DNA from: CAIPFQ01 sp964641775
Lineage (GTDB): Bacteria > Chlamydiota > Chlamydiia > Chlamydiales > SM23-39
DNA length: 17,515 nucleotides
Direction: 5' to 3'
Assembly: GCA_964641775.1 (NCBI GenBank)
Contig: CAZXLK010000020.1
Coordinates: 1 to 17,515 of the forward strand
Positions 1 to 8,943 of the stretch are shown piece by piece (within the stretch, counting starts at the first letter, position 1; each line of letters opens with the position of its first letter). The position numbers were made by a program, and so were the translations under genes. Below the pieces are notes generated by a model. That model was not told the DNA's origin and searched no databases. It was given only the letters and a program-made list of their open reading frames with translations.

Positions 1-473
1 GATACCATGCCATCTTAAATAAAATTGCCCCGACACTTGCAATTTTGGATAAAATTCCCGATGATAAAATCGGATCTCAACTGGGAAGTAGATGGAAAAC
101 CAAAAACAAATCCTCTCCGATTTCAATCTTATCTTGCGGCGAATTGGAAGAGCATAAGGTTCTTTTAAAAGAAATTGCAATTGCATTAGATGTCTACTTT
201 GGTCCCGCAGCCCTCATCGATGCAGAACCGATTGAAAAAGAAAATGGATGGAACCTATTTTTATCCTCCGACACTTTAAAATGCATTGTGATTTGCGACT
301 CAACTCTTTGGCAGCTTCACAGTTTACGCTCATTTTATAAAGAAACCCCTGCAACTGGAGTCAGGGTCATTGCAAATACACCTGTATTTTTACTTCCCGA
401 TCTTTCCTTGTATTTGAAAGATTCCCTTCTTAAGCGCTCTCTTTGGCACGGTTTATGCGAGAAATTTTCGTAA
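1..473 (+). CDS. 3' end of an unrecognised protein (partial)
   Basis: The reading frame is already open at base 3 and ends at TAA 471-473, so this is the C-terminal ~156 residues of a longer protein. An internal TTG at 45 is not convincing as a start because the frame continues upstream of it. I do not recognise a domain. The segment is a soluble-looking alpha/beta sequence with hydrophobic strands near its middle (for example CIVICDSTLWQL and VRVIANTPVFLLPDL) and no evident signal peptide or membrane segment. It overlaps the start of priA by 19 bases, which suggests translational coupling. A hypothetical gene next to priA is, as I recall, also present in Chlamydia trachomatis (CT779 beside CT778), and this may be its counterpart. 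That is positional inference only. Confidence 0.6.
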   Translation, partial: YHAILNKIAPTLAILDKIPDDKIGSQLGSRWKTKNKSSPISILSCGELEEHKVLLKEIAIALDVYFGPAALIDAEPIEKENGWNLFLSSDTLKCIVICDSTLWQLHSLRSFYKETPATGVRVIANTPVFLLPDLSLYLKDSLLKRSLWHGLCEKFS

Positions 474-2805
474 GCGTTCTTTTAGATCAAAATTTAGCAA
501 AAAAACTCGAGTATGCAGTTCCAAGCGAGATGGCATCTCAAATTGAAGTTGGGATGAGAGTTGAAGTTCCCATCAAAAGCACGTTAAAAAAAGCAACCGT
601 TGTAGAGATCAAAGAAACTCCCTCCTTCACAAAAGTTCGCCCCATTTCCCGCATCCTTTCCAACACGGCAGAGCTAAACGATATGCAATGGAAGCTTGCC
701 CATTGGATGGCCCGCTATTATGCAGCTCCTTTGCAAAGGGTATTAAAATGTTTTATACCTCCAAATATTCGCCACGATGTAAAGCCCAAAGCCCAAAACT
801 ATCTAACTCTCAACCAAACGCTTGATGAGACGATAAAGGCTTGCGAGCTCTATCGAATAGAAAACCCTAAAATTGCAGAAATCTTGGATCTTCTTTTGCA
901 AAAAAAGGGGATCTTTGCAGCGGACTTGGATGATGAAAAGATTGTAAAAACAATGATTCAAAAAAAGCTCATTGTATCGAAAAAGATCCCTGTTGACACC
1001 GATCTTCTTTTAGATGAAGAGTTTTTTCAAACATCTGCCAAAACATTGAACGGGGAACAAAAAAAATGTTTGGATGAAATCAAAAAATCGATGGAACAAA
1101 ATCATTTTATTGCCCATCTCATTCATGGAGTGACAGGAAGCGGAAAAACAGAAATCTATCTCCAAGCAATTGCTCATTCTCTTGAGATGCAAAAAAGCGC
1201 TATCCTTTTGGTTCCTGAAATTTCTTTAACTTCTCAAACAATTGAAAGATTTCGCTCCCGCTTTAAGGAAAAAATAGCCATTTTGCATCATAAAAGAAGT
1301 CTTGGCGAAAGAACTCTTGCTTGGGAAAAATTGAGAAGCGGTGAGATTCGGATCGCAATTGGTGCAAGATCTGCCATTTTTGCTCCCATGCAAAATTTAG
1401 GCCTTGTCATTGTCGATGAAGAACATGATAGCTCCTATAAGCAAAGTGAAGAGACTCCCTTTTATCACGCCCGAAATGTTGCCGTGATGCGGGCTCATTT
1501 AGAAAAAGCGGTGGTGATTCTTGGAAGCGCAACACCATCGATTGAATCGCGCTATAACGCCGATCTTGGAAAGTACAAACTCCATACGATTGCATCCAGA
1601 GCCACTTCTGCCCCCTTGCCCATTGTAAAAATTGTCGATATGAAAAAAGCACATCTCATCCATGGAGGCTTTACCCATTTTTCCGAAGAGCTTTTGGGAG
1701 GGATAAAAAGAAGGCTCGAAGTCGGAGAGCAAACGCTCCTTTTTCTCAATCGACGGGGTTACCACCGAATCCAAATGTGCGCAAATTGCAGAGAAACGAT
1801 CAAATGTCCCCATTGCGATTTAGGACTTACCTATCATCGGGGAGTCCATCTTTTAAGATGCCACCTTTGTGATTTTAAAAGAGAATCTCCAAGAACTTGC
1901 CCATCTTGCGGCAGCTCGGAGAGTTTGGAGTTTAAAGGCTTTGGGACGGAACATGTGCAAAGATCGCTACATGCCGTCTTTCCTGAAGTAAGAACTCTTC
2001 GCATGGACCGCGACACTACCCAAAAAAAAGATGGCCATGAGGCCATTTTCAAACAATTTCGGGCTCATAAGGCAGATGTTTTGATTGGAACGCAAATGAT
2101 TGCCAAGGGATTTCATTTTCCCTCCGTTACCTTAGTCGGAGTTTTAAATGGAGATGCTCCCTTAAATATCCCCGATTTTAGGGCAGCAGAGTCAGTCTTT
2201 CAGCTTTTAACCCAAGTTGCAGGAAGATCAGGGAGATCGGACCTTCCCGGAGAAGTAATTCTGCAAACCTTTCTCCCCAACCATCCTGTTCTCAAGCTGG
2301 CAGCAGAGCAAAATTACGACGCCTTTTACAATAAAGAGATTCAAGAAAGGCGTCTTTTTGGCTATCCCCCCTTTACCCATCTCATCAAATGTTTATTTTT
2401 ATCGACGGATTCAGGCGAGGCCCTCGATGCTGCCAATGAGGCCCATGATTACCTTTTGCACCACCTTCCCCCTTTTGCAAAAATCTTGCCCCCGGGGCCT
2501 TCCGGATATGCCAAAATCAAAGACCAATATCGCTTTCAGTTTCTGATCAAAACAACCAAAATCGATCCCCTAATNNNNNNNNNNNNNNNNNNNNNNNNNN
2601 NNNNNNNNNNNNNNNNNNNNNNNNNNNNNNNNNNNNNNNNNNNNNNNNNNNNNNNNNNNNNNNNNNNNNNNNNNAAGACCAATATCGCTTTCAGTTTCTG
2701 ATCAAAACAACCAAAATCGATCCCCTAATTCCTATCTTGCAAGCCCTTCCGCCATCAAAAACCCAAAAAAAAATCGATATCGATCCCTTGTCCACCTACT
2801 TTTAA
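455..2805 (+). CDS. priA: Primosomal protein N' (PriA replication-restart helicase), interrupted by an assembly gap
   Basis: PriA recognises collapsed forks and reloads the replicative helicase. Seen here, numbered from ATG 455: an N-terminal DNA-binding region (~1-100), Walker A GVTGSGKT (225-232), the DEEH box (321-324), eight zinc-ligand cysteines (442, 445, 451, 454, 469, 472, 482, 485), motif V around GTQMIAKGF and motif VI QVAGRSGR. As deposited, the frame reads into 100 Ns and would stop early at 2701. Joining the identical 55-base flanks (2520-2574 and 2675-2729) restores one frame that ends IDIDPLSTYF then TAA 2803-2805. This gives a 731-aa protein of normal PriA size with the expected C-terminus. 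ATG 455 is preferred over TTG 443 because MREIFVSVLLDQ matches the usual PriA N-terminus. No clear Shine-Dalgarno is present, and the start lies inside the upstream gene. Confidence 0.96.
2520..2574 (+). repeat. Left copy of a 55-base duplication flanking the gap
   Basis: These 55 bases are identical to 2675-2729. A perfect overlap at two contig ends is what a de Bruijn assembler leaves when two contigs share a terminal k-mer; 55 is a commonly used k. Probably an artefact and not a biological repeat. Confidence 0.9.
2575..2674. other. Assembly gap (100 Ns)
   Basis: This is a run of exactly 100 Ns, the conventional filler for a gap of unknown length. It falls within the C-terminal coding part of priA. 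Both flanks are the same 55 bases and the gene closes perfectly when they are merged, so probably no sequence is missing. Confidence 0.97.
2675..2729 (+). repeat. Right copy of the 55-base duplication flanking the gap
   Basis: Identical to 2520-2574. Its frame is shifted by two bases relative to the upstream part of priA because 55 + 100 bases were inserted, which is why priA appears to end early in the deposited sequence. Confidence 0.9.
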
Positions 2806-2816
2806 AAAAATTACCC

Positions 2817-2841
2817 CTGCCCGTGCCTGTGCCCGTGCCCG
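2817..2841 (+). repeat. Short (GTGCCC)n hexamer repeat between priA and lysS
   Basis: Four degenerate units in tandem: CTGCCC, GTGCCT, GTGCCC, GTGCCC, then G. It lies 12 bases after the priA stop. The same unit recurs at 11015-11026 and 16234-16269. C-rich on the coding strand and followed by a T-rich stretch (2848-2859), with no inverted repeat for a normal intrinsic terminator. Confidence 0.85.
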
Positions 2842-2865
2842 ATCTCCTTTCTTTTTTTGTCAGCT

Positions 2866-2874
2866 TGTTATAAA
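2866..2874 (+). promoter_or_regulatory. Possible extended -10 promoter element for lysS
   Basis: TG-T-TATAAA fits an extended -10 box (TGnTATAAT). No good -35 is seen 16-18 bases upstream. The transcript would begin about three bases before ATG 2884, giving an almost leaderless mRNA. Weak call; lysS could also be read from priA. Confidence 0.3.
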
Positions 2875-2883
2875 ATATTCTCC

Positions 2884-4461
2884 ATGAGCGAATACCGTAG
2901 TACAGAGGAATTCCTAAATCGATCGCGCAAATTGGCGGAGATTCGGGCATTAGGAATCGAGCCTTATCCGCATAAATATGTGACAACAGAAAAGGCGCTA
3001 GCTCTTGCAACCGCATATGAAAATCAAGACACTGGCCATTTTGATGATGCTGCTGCAGGAAATACTCCTCAAGTCTTTGTGCAGGGAAGGCTTGTCCTTT
3101 TCCGCTCGATGGGAAAAAATGCCTTTGCCCATATCCAAGATGAGACGGGACGTATTCAAATCATGTGCAACCGAGACCTGACAAAAGTTGAGGGTTATGA
3201 GCCAACTGTTGATCTTAGCCACATCAAATTCATCGAAAAAAAACTCGATCTTGGCGATATCATTGGATGCGAAGGGCATCTCTTTAAAACCCAAAGGGGT
3301 GAGCTTACCGTCTTTGTAAAAACACTGACCTTGCTTTGCAAATCGCTCCTCCCTTTGCCGGATAAGCATAGCGGCCTTGCCGATCTTGGGGTTCGTTATC
3401 GAAAAAGATGGCTCGATCTGATCACCCATCCTGAATCACTTAACCGCTTCCGCCTTCGCTCCCGCATTGTTTTTGCCGTTCGGAAATATTTTGAAGAAGC
3501 GGGATTTGAAGAGGTGGAGACTCCCATTTTGCAAAATATCTATGGCGGGGCAACAGCCAGGCCTTTTTCTACCCATCTCTTAGCCTTACACCAAGATATG
3601 TTCCTTCGGATTGCTTTGGAAATCTCTTTAAAAAAACTCATCGTCGGCGGGATGCAAAAAGTCTTTGAGATTGGGAAAAACTTTCGCAATGAAGGGATTG
3701 ATAAAACCCATAATCCGGAATTTACCATGCTGGAGGCATATGCCGCAGGATGGGATTATAACGACATGATGGAGTTTACGGAAAATCTTTTTGAGAGTTT
3801 AGCCCTTGAGCTTTTCAATGACACAAAAGTGCGCTTTGCCCCTGAAGATACCGCAGAGGCCATTGTCATCGATTTAAAAACTCCTTGGAAGCGCCTTTCT
3901 ATGAAGGAAGCTATCAAAACGTATGGCGGCTTTGATGTGGACAAAATGAGCTTAAAAGAGATGCAGGAGCGCCTTCTTCAAGAATCTCACATCGATCCAA
4001 AAAAAGTTCATGGCACAACAAAAGGAGCTCTCATTGCCCTATTCTTTGAAGAATTTGCAGAAAAGCATCTGATCCAACCCCATCACATCATCGATCATCC
4101 CATTGAAACAACTCCTCTTTGCAAACTCCATCGCGATCCTGAGCTTCGACAAGAGGGCTTTGTCGAGCGGTTTGAAAGCTTTGTTTTAGGCCGGGAAATG
4201 TGCAACAGCTATTCCGAGCTCAATGATCCCGAATTGCAGCGCCAACTCCTAGAGGAGCAAGCAGCCAAACGGGAACTCGGAGACCAGGAAGCCTCGCCTC
4301 TAGACGAAGAATTTATCGAAGCGATTTGCCAAGGGATGCCTCCGACTGCCGGCGTTGGCATCGGCATCGATCGCCTCGTCATGCTCTTTACCGGCGCTGA
4401 ATCGATCCGCGATATCCTTTTCTTCCCCATCACTCGCCCTGAAGGGTCCCCGTGCGAGTAG
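2884..4461 (+). CDS. lysS: Lysyl-tRNA synthetase, class II
   Basis: It charges tRNA-Lys with lysine. Numbered from ATG 2884 (525 aa, normal for bacterial LysRS): an OB-fold anticodon-binding domain (~64-151) including HIQDETGRIQIM, then the class II catalytic core with motif 2 FRNEGIDKTHNPEFT (268-282) and motif 3 GIGIDRLVMLF (492-502), followed by ESIRDILFFP. The frame also opens at TTG 2857, but the leading residues do not resemble LysRS, so ATG 2884 is chosen. There is no obvious Shine-Dalgarno. It follows priA after a 78-base gap holding a hexamer repeat, and its last 10 bases overlap the next gene. In C. trachomatis lysS and cysS are, as I recall, neighbours in the same order; here cysS is on the opposite strand. 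Confidence 0.97.
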   Translation: MSEYRSTEEFLNRSRKLAEIRALGIEPYPHKYVTTEKALALATAYENQDTGHFDDAAAGNTPQVFVQGRLVLFRSMGKNAFAHIQDETGRIQIMCNRDLTKVEGYEPTVDLSHIKFIEKKLDLGDIIGCEGHLFKTQRGELTVFVKTLTLLCKSLLPLPDKHSGLADLGVRYRKRWLDLITHPESLNRFRLRSRIVFAVRKYFEEAGFEEVETPILQNIYGGATARPFSTHLLALHQDMFLRIALEISLKKLIVGGMQKVFEIGKNFRNEGIDKTHNPEFTMLEAYAAGWDYNDMMEFTENLFESLALELFNDTKVRFAPEDTAEAIVIDLKTPWKRLSMKEAIKTYGGFDVDKMSLKEMQERLLQESHIDPKKVHGTTKGALIALFFEEFAEKHLIQPHHIIDHPIETTPLCKLHRDPELRQEGFVERFESFVLGREMCNSYSELNDPELQRQLLEEQAAKRELGDQEASPLDEEFIEAICQGMPPTAGVGIGIDRLVMLFTGAESIRDILFFPITRPEGSPCE

Positions 4462-4748
4462 TCACAGTAGAATTCAAATTTATCAAGAAGAGTTTCTCAT
4501 CGGATATTGAACTTCCGGATGATGCCAAATTGGATGAGGTAAATGACATCTTTCTAAACCATTTTTGGAGGGTCTACCATCAAAAATTTCCAAAAGCATT
4601 TAGACATGGTACTATCAAGAAAATACAATTAACTCATGAAGATGGGTCTATCATTGCAAATGATAAAATGCTAAGAGGGGCAAAAACCATTCACTTTTTT
4701 GTTACTCAGCCTCATGAACCTCCCCGCCCGGAATCACTTTTTCTTTAA
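4452..4748 (+). CDS. 98-aa conserved-looking hypothetical protein, possible beta-grasp fold
   Basis: No family recognised. The frame starts at GTG 4452, overlapping the lysS stop by 10 bases. GAAGGG (4441-4446) lies five bases before the GTG, a good Shine-Dalgarno, so translation is probably coupled to lysS. The sequence alternates an N-terminal strand pair (VTVEFKFIKKSF and SSDIELPDD), a helix (KLDEVNDIFLNHFWRVYH), a strand with turn (KKIQLTHEDGSII) and a final strand (KTIHFFVTQ). That order is compatible with a ubiquitin-like beta-grasp fold, but this is inferred by eye. There is no signal peptide, no cysteine and no C-terminal diglycine. The last 15 bases overlap the convergent cysS. Confidence 0.7.
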   Translation: MRVVTVEFKFIKKSFSSDIELPDDAKLDEVNDIFLNHFWRVYHQKFPKAFRHGTIKKIQLTHEDGSIIANDKMLRGAKTIHFFVTQPHEPPRPESLFL

Positions 4749-6149
4749 TCTTGCGCCGGTTGGAGTATCTTCGATCAAATATCCTTCGGCATGAATGGCA
4801 TCTCTTATTTGATCGCTGAGCTTAAAATCTTTTTGTTTACGGGCAGCTTCTCTTTGGGCTAAGAGCTCCATTAGCTCTTGCGGCGCCTCTTCTTTTTTTG
4901 CAAAAAGAGTGCCTAGGACTCGGTCCCATGAAGAAAAGAGGGTGAGGATTTCTTTGGCATCATCTTTACCCAATTGATTTGCATCGCAAAGGGTATTGAG
5001 CTCTCGAATGAGATCAAAAAGAGAAGCCAAAGAGATAGAGATATTCATATCGTCGGCAAGGGCCGTTTTAAAGGCCAAATCTGCTTTTTCTAAAACGGGT
5101 TTTATAGATGGTTTTTTCGAAGCTTCAATTGCTTGAAGCCGAGAAATGAGATCATCAATTCTTTCAAGGCTCGATTTGGCAGCATCTAGCCCATCAAAGG
5201 TGAAGTTGAGCTGCGTTTTGTAGTGGGTTGCCATTAAAAGATAGCGGATCTCTCTTCCACTGTAGCCTTTATCTATTAGATCGCGAAGTGTGTAGAAATT
5301 ACCGAGGCTTTTGGACATTTTTTTATGATCTACGAGAAGATGCTCGACATGGATCCAATGGCGAACAAATGATTTTCCCGTGCATCCTTCCGATTGGGCA
5401 ATTTCATTTTCATGATGGGGAAACATGTTGTCGACACCGCCGCAATGAATGTCAATGGATTCACCCAAAAGCTTCATGGCCATGGCAGAGCATTCAATAT
5501 GCCAGCCGGGCCTTCCTTTTCCAAAAGGGCTTTCCCAAAAAATGTTGCCATCCCGTTTTGGATCATAGGCTTTCCAAAGGACAAAATCAAAAATTTGCTC
5601 TTTGTCATACTCATCTATATCGTTTTCCCCGCCTGCACCCGCTTTCAATTGATCAATGGATAAATGAGAAAGAGATCCATAAGAGGGAAATTTGGAAAGT
5701 TTATAATAAATGCTCCCTGTTTTAGATCGATAGGCAATCCCTTTTTTCAAAAGAATTTCAATGAGATGGATCATCTCCGGAAGGTAATCAGTTGCCGCAG
5801 GATAATATTCAAGAGGCTCAATGGATAAAGTTTTAATATCTTCAAAAAATGCGAGGCGAAAAGGCTCGGTAAATTCTTTTAAAGAGACTTTTTTTTCAAT
5901 TGCTCCATTGATCGTTTTATCATCGACATCGGTGATGTTCATTGCTTGGATCACTTGAAAGCCAAAGAATTGCAAAGACCTTCGCAATAGATCTTCAAAC
6001 ACATAGGTTCTAAAATTGCCAATGTGGGCAAAGTTGTAAATGGTTGGCCCGCAGGTGTACATCCGGATTTTTCCATCTGAGGATGTGATAGGCTCTTTTT
6101 TTCTTGAGAGAGTATTGAAAAGTTTAAGCTGCATTTCCATTTGCGCCAT
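4734..6149 (-). CDS. cysS: Cysteinyl-tRNA synthetase, class I
   Basis: It charges tRNA-Cys. Numbered from ATG 6149 (471 aa, normal for bacterial CysRS): a Rossmann core with HIGN (42-45) and KMSKS (277-281), and zinc ligands in their usual places at C33 (CGPTIYN), C220 (GWHIECSAM), H245 and E249 (FPHHENEIAQS), then a helical anticodon-binding end. Candidate starts are TTG 6158, ATG 6149, ATG 6140 and ATG 6134. 6149 is preferred because GGGA lies a few bases upstream, although 6134 (MQLKLFNTLSRKKEP) matches the family N-terminus equally well. The start overlaps the end of aas, so the two form a minus-strand operon. The 3' end overlaps the convergent 98-aa gene by 15 bases. Confidence 0.97.
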   Translation of the reverse strand: MAQMEMQLKLFNTLSRKKEPITSSDGKIRMYTCGPTIYNFAHIGNFRTYVFEDLLRRSLQFFGFQVIQAMNITDVDDKTINGAIEKKVSLKEFTEPFRLAFFEDIKTLSIEPLEYYPAATDYLPEMIHLIEILLKKGIAYRSKTGSIYYKLSKFPSYGSLSHLSIDQLKAGAGGENDIDEYDKEQIFDFVLWKAYDPKRDGNIFWESPFGKGRPGWHIECSAMAMKLLGESIDIHCGGVDNMFPHHENEIAQSEGCTGKSFVRHWIHVEHLLVDHKKMSKSLGNFYTLRDLIDKGYSGREIRYLLMATHYKTQLNFTFDGLDAAKSSLERIDDLISRLQAIEASKKPSIKPVLEKADLAFKTALADDMNISISLASLFDLIRELNTLCDANQLGKDDAKEILTLFSSWDRVLGTLFAKKEEAPQELMELLAQREAARKQKDFKLSDQIRDAIHAEGYLIEDTPTGARLKKK

Positions 6150-8835
6150 TATTCCCAATTTGGCCCTGCAATTTGCGGTAATCGGTCTTGCCGGTTCCCA
6201 TCAGAGGGATTTCTTCAATTTTTTTCACAGCTGCAATTTTCACAAGACGGCTTAAGCCTTGCGATTGGACAATGTCATTTGCCTCATCGCGGGATAGATC
6301 AATCGTTGTAAAAAGAATAAATTGGGGCTGGCCCTGCTGTTTTTCATCAGCAATGAGGGCAATCGATGGAACATCTGCCGAAAATCTTCCCTGGCCAATT
6401 AAAACTTTATTGAGCGCCTCTTCAATATTTCCAAGACTGATCATTTCACCGCCAATTTTGGTAAACCGTTTGATCCGTCCCGAAATGATCAAATTCCCAT
6501 CTGTATCCAAATAGCCGATATCACCCGTCCGATACCATCTTTTGCCCTCTAATTCAATGAATGGATCTCTGGGGTTTCCTAAATATCCATTGAAGACATT
6601 GGGCCCGCATACGCAAATTTCCCCTTCAGAGCCGGGAGGTAAAAGCTCCTGTGATTCCACATGGATCGTACAAAGCTCAATATCAGGCAAAGGCTGTCCA
6701 ACGCCAACCGGCGGCAAATTGAGGCGGGTCAAAGTCAAAACAGGGGCGCATTCGGTAATTCCATATCCTTCTACGATTCTCGCTTTGATTCCCAGATTTG
6801 CCACTCGATCAAAAAGCTCCGAGGGCGCTTTTTCAGCTCCTGAAATAAACCAGCGGATCGTCATGAGCTGTTCGATTTTTGCGGAATTCAAAAGCCCCTT
6901 GATAAAACTGGGCGGACTGCAAAATAAAGTCACTTTCCATCTGGCAATTCCTTCTGCCAATGCAAATCCATCTGTAGGGTCGGGATAAAAAGCTACTTTG
7001 ATTCCACCAAAAAGGGGAAATAGCCCAACAACAGAAAATCCAAAAGAATGAAAAGGGGGTAAAACGCCATAAAGAACATCTTTTGGATCCACATCAATGC
7101 ACTGCATGGCTGAGCGCTGATTGCATAAAATGTTTTTGTGAGAAAGGGGCACTCCTTTTGGTTTGGCCTCGGTGCCGCTTGTATATAAAATCACAACAGG
7201 TGCATTTTCATCGAGCTTATCCAAATGAAGCGTTTTTAAGATTAAGGCATTAGGATATGAAGCAATCACAGCCCCTTTCAATTTCAATCCGACGCTTAAG
7301 TGTCCCCGAATGTCCTCCAAAAGCTGGATTTTATCTACAATATTGCCTAAATCAACATGGGGAAGCCGATCTAAAAAGCGCCATGAACTAATGATGACTT
7401 GAGCCTCCGTCTCTCCCATGACATCTTCCAAATATCTGGGCCCTAATGTCCAATTCAGCATGACAGGAATTTTGCCTGCAAATTGCAAGGCCAAAATCAC
7501 AAGATATGCGCCAACGGATGCGGGAAGTAAAACTGCGATATTTTTTCCCGGAAGAGTTTTAAAATAAAGACTTAAGACAATGGCAGCCCGTTTCATTTTT
7601 TTGTAGGTTAAAACACCAACCGTATCATCGCCGCAAGCTGCAAAATCATCCATCCGAAGACATGCATTGAGAAAGGCTTCGGGAAATGTTTTTCCGATAG
7701 GAAGGGCCGGTGCAGGGCGCCCCTTTTCTTCCGGCCATGTATAGACGCCCGGAGGCTTGGGCTCGTCAGAAGAAACTCTTGCCCCTTCCGCAATTGCCAA
7801 AACACTCTGCACGGTTTCCAAATCTTCCGGATGGATCTCTTCCCCATCAAATGTCTTCATCAAATAGACCACCAAATCGGCAATATTTAATGAATCGAGT
7901 CCTAAATCGGTGGCTAGATTCATTTCCGGTTTGATTTCGATTCCCGGGTTATTGAGAATCCGCCGAATCTCTTCATAGACTTTGGATCTTGTCTCATCTG
8001 CAATTTCAATCCCTTCCATATGCTCTTTTCCCTTGGGCTGAAATACCTTGGGAAGATCTTCTTTCCATCTGCTATAAGAAACAAGATATAAAGGCTCAGT
8101 GTCTACTTCTTTTCCATTTGGTCCCGGATACCGATTGTACCAATGCTCCAAATAGCGGTTGAAATCAATGCGCGTAGCCTGACGCGGGATATCGGGAACA
8201 TTGGGAACAATTTCAATCGTAAGATGACGGCGCGGGGCGAAAAAAATGCCGTTTTTCAGGATTGTTTTAAAACCATTCCAAAGAATTTCGGGCAGATGGG
8301 GCGATCTTCCGGAAATAGCCCGGGAAAAACTGCTTCCCCAAAGCCCGGTAGTTCGGATGAGGACAACTTTTGCATCAGGGCATTCTTGTACTAGCGCGTG
8401 GGCTCCCGATGCGCCTCCAAGGATCTCTTTCCCCGTATGTTTAAGCCTTCCTGCCGGATAGAGGAGATAGTTTCCCCCTTTTTTCAATCCATCGGCAATG
8501 CCTTGGATCGCCTCATTTGCCTTTTGGACTTTCAGTTGGTTGATCGAGGTGTCAAAATTGGGAATACTGACTGCTTTTACAAGCCGCATAAAGGGCTTTA
8601 AAATGGGCATGCGATAGATATATTCAATAACGACAGGTCGCATCCGGTACTTCGGCCAAAGGAGTAGATAGACAAAAAGAGGATCCATATGGGCCGGATG
8701 ATTGGGGAAAAATAAAATCCCACCCTTTAAATTTGCCTTTTTCAGCTCATCCAAGCCCTTGACCCGAATGCGATAACGCAAAGACAAAAGAACCCTGGCA
8801 ATTGTTGCGAGAATGCTCCAAAAAAATATCGACAT
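6124..8835 (-). CDS. aas: Aas-type fusion: acyltransferase, acyl carrier domain and acyl-ACP/CoA ligase
   Basis: Aas proteins activate free fatty acids and transfer them to lysophospholipid at the inner membrane. Numbered from ATG 8835 (903 aa): a PlsC-like acyltransferase (~1-235) with NHPAHMDP (H46 and D51 of the HX4D motif); an acyl carrier domain (~285-355) with GLDSLN, S315 being the predicted phosphopantetheine site; and an AMP-forming ligase (~380-900) with ILYTSGTEAKPKG (549-561), YGITECAPV, YRTGDIGYLDTDG and the C-terminal lysine of GTGKTDYRK (K883). E. coli Aas, as I recall, lacks the internal carrier domain, so this version has its own. The frame also opens at TTG 8892, but a divergent promoter for the 76-aa gene occupies that stretch and 8835 gives a normal PlsC start. 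It overlaps cysS downstream. Confidence 0.93.
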   Translation of the reverse strand: MSIFFWSILATIARVLLSLRYRIRVKGLDELKKANLKGGILFFPNHPAHMDPLFVYLLLWPKYRMRPVVIEYIYRMPILKPFMRLVKAVSIPNFDTSINQLKVQKANEAIQGIADGLKKGGNYLLYPAGRLKHTGKEILGGASGAHALVQECPDAKVVLIRTTGLWGSSFSRAISGRSPHLPEILWNGFKTILKNGIFFAPRRHLTIEIVPNVPDIPRQATRIDFNRYLEHWYNRYPGPNGKEVDTEPLYLVSYSRWKEDLPKVFQPKGKEHMEGIEIADETRSKVYEEIRRILNNPGIEIKPEMNLATDLGLDSLNIADLVVYLMKTFDGEEIHPEDLETVQSVLAIAEGARVSSDEPKPPGVYTWPEEKGRPAPALPIGKTFPEAFLNACLRMDDFAACGDDTVGVLTYKKMKRAAIVLSLYFKTLPGKNIAVLLPASVGAYLVILALQFAGKIPVMLNWTLGPRYLEDVMGETEAQVIISSWRFLDRLPHVDLGNIVDKIQLLEDIRGHLSVGLKLKGAVIASYPNALILKTLHLDKLDENAPVVILYTSGTEAKPKGVPLSHKNILCNQRSAMQCIDVDPKDVLYGVLPPFHSFGFSVVGLFPLFGGIKVAFYPDPTDGFALAEGIARWKVTLFCSPPSFIKGLLNSAKIEQLMTIRWFISGAEKAPSELFDRVANLGIKARIVEGYGITECAPVLTLTRLNLPPVGVGQPLPDIELCTIHVESQELLPPGSEGEICVCGPNVFNGYLGNPRDPFIELEGKRWYRTGDIGYLDTDGNLIISGRIKRFTKIGGEMISLGNIEEALNKVLIGQGRFSADVPSIALIADEKQQGQPQFILFTTIDLSRDEANDIVQSQGLSRLVKIAAVKKIEEIPLMGTGKTDYRKLQGQIGNNGANGNAA

Positions 8836-8885
8836 GCCATCTTTTGTACACAAAAATGGAGCTTTTTCTCTACCATTTTCTTTAA

Positions 8886-8914
8886 TTGACAAAGATCCTT
8901 AAAAGATTTATTTT
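8886..8914 (+). promoter_or_regulatory. Predicted promoter of the 76-aa gene
   Basis: A perfect -35 TTGACA (8886-8891), a 17-base spacer and TATTTT (8909-8914, four of six consensus positions). The predicted transcript start near 8921 leaves a ~23-base leader carrying GGAGG at 8933-8937. Confidence 0.55.
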
Positions 8915-8943
8915 AAAACATGATAATTACTTGGAGGTATGTC

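Noticed and set aside
2358..2701. Early stop of priA at 2701 and a short frame 2358-2546 ending KTNIAFSF, suggesting a frameshift or pseudogene
   Set aside because: Both arise from the second copy of the 55-base overlap after the Ns. Merging the copies gives an intact gene.
2732..3016. Minus-strand frame with a GTGTGTGRG stretch
   Set aside because: It is the antisense of the hexamer repeat and the lysS start, with no Shine-Dalgarno or family resemblance.
5228..5725. 165-aa plus-strand frame
   Set aside because: It lies wholly inside cysS on the opposite strand, and the sense frame carries all CysRS motifs.
7608..8601. Several 67-83-aa frames on both strands
   Set aside because: They are antisense or off-frame within the continuous aas reading frame and show no domain or ribosome-binding site.
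8836..8892. N-terminal extension of aas from TTG 8892
   Set aside because: The 19 extra residues do not match PlsC-type starts, the AAGGA is too close to the TTG, and the stretch borders a divergent promoter.
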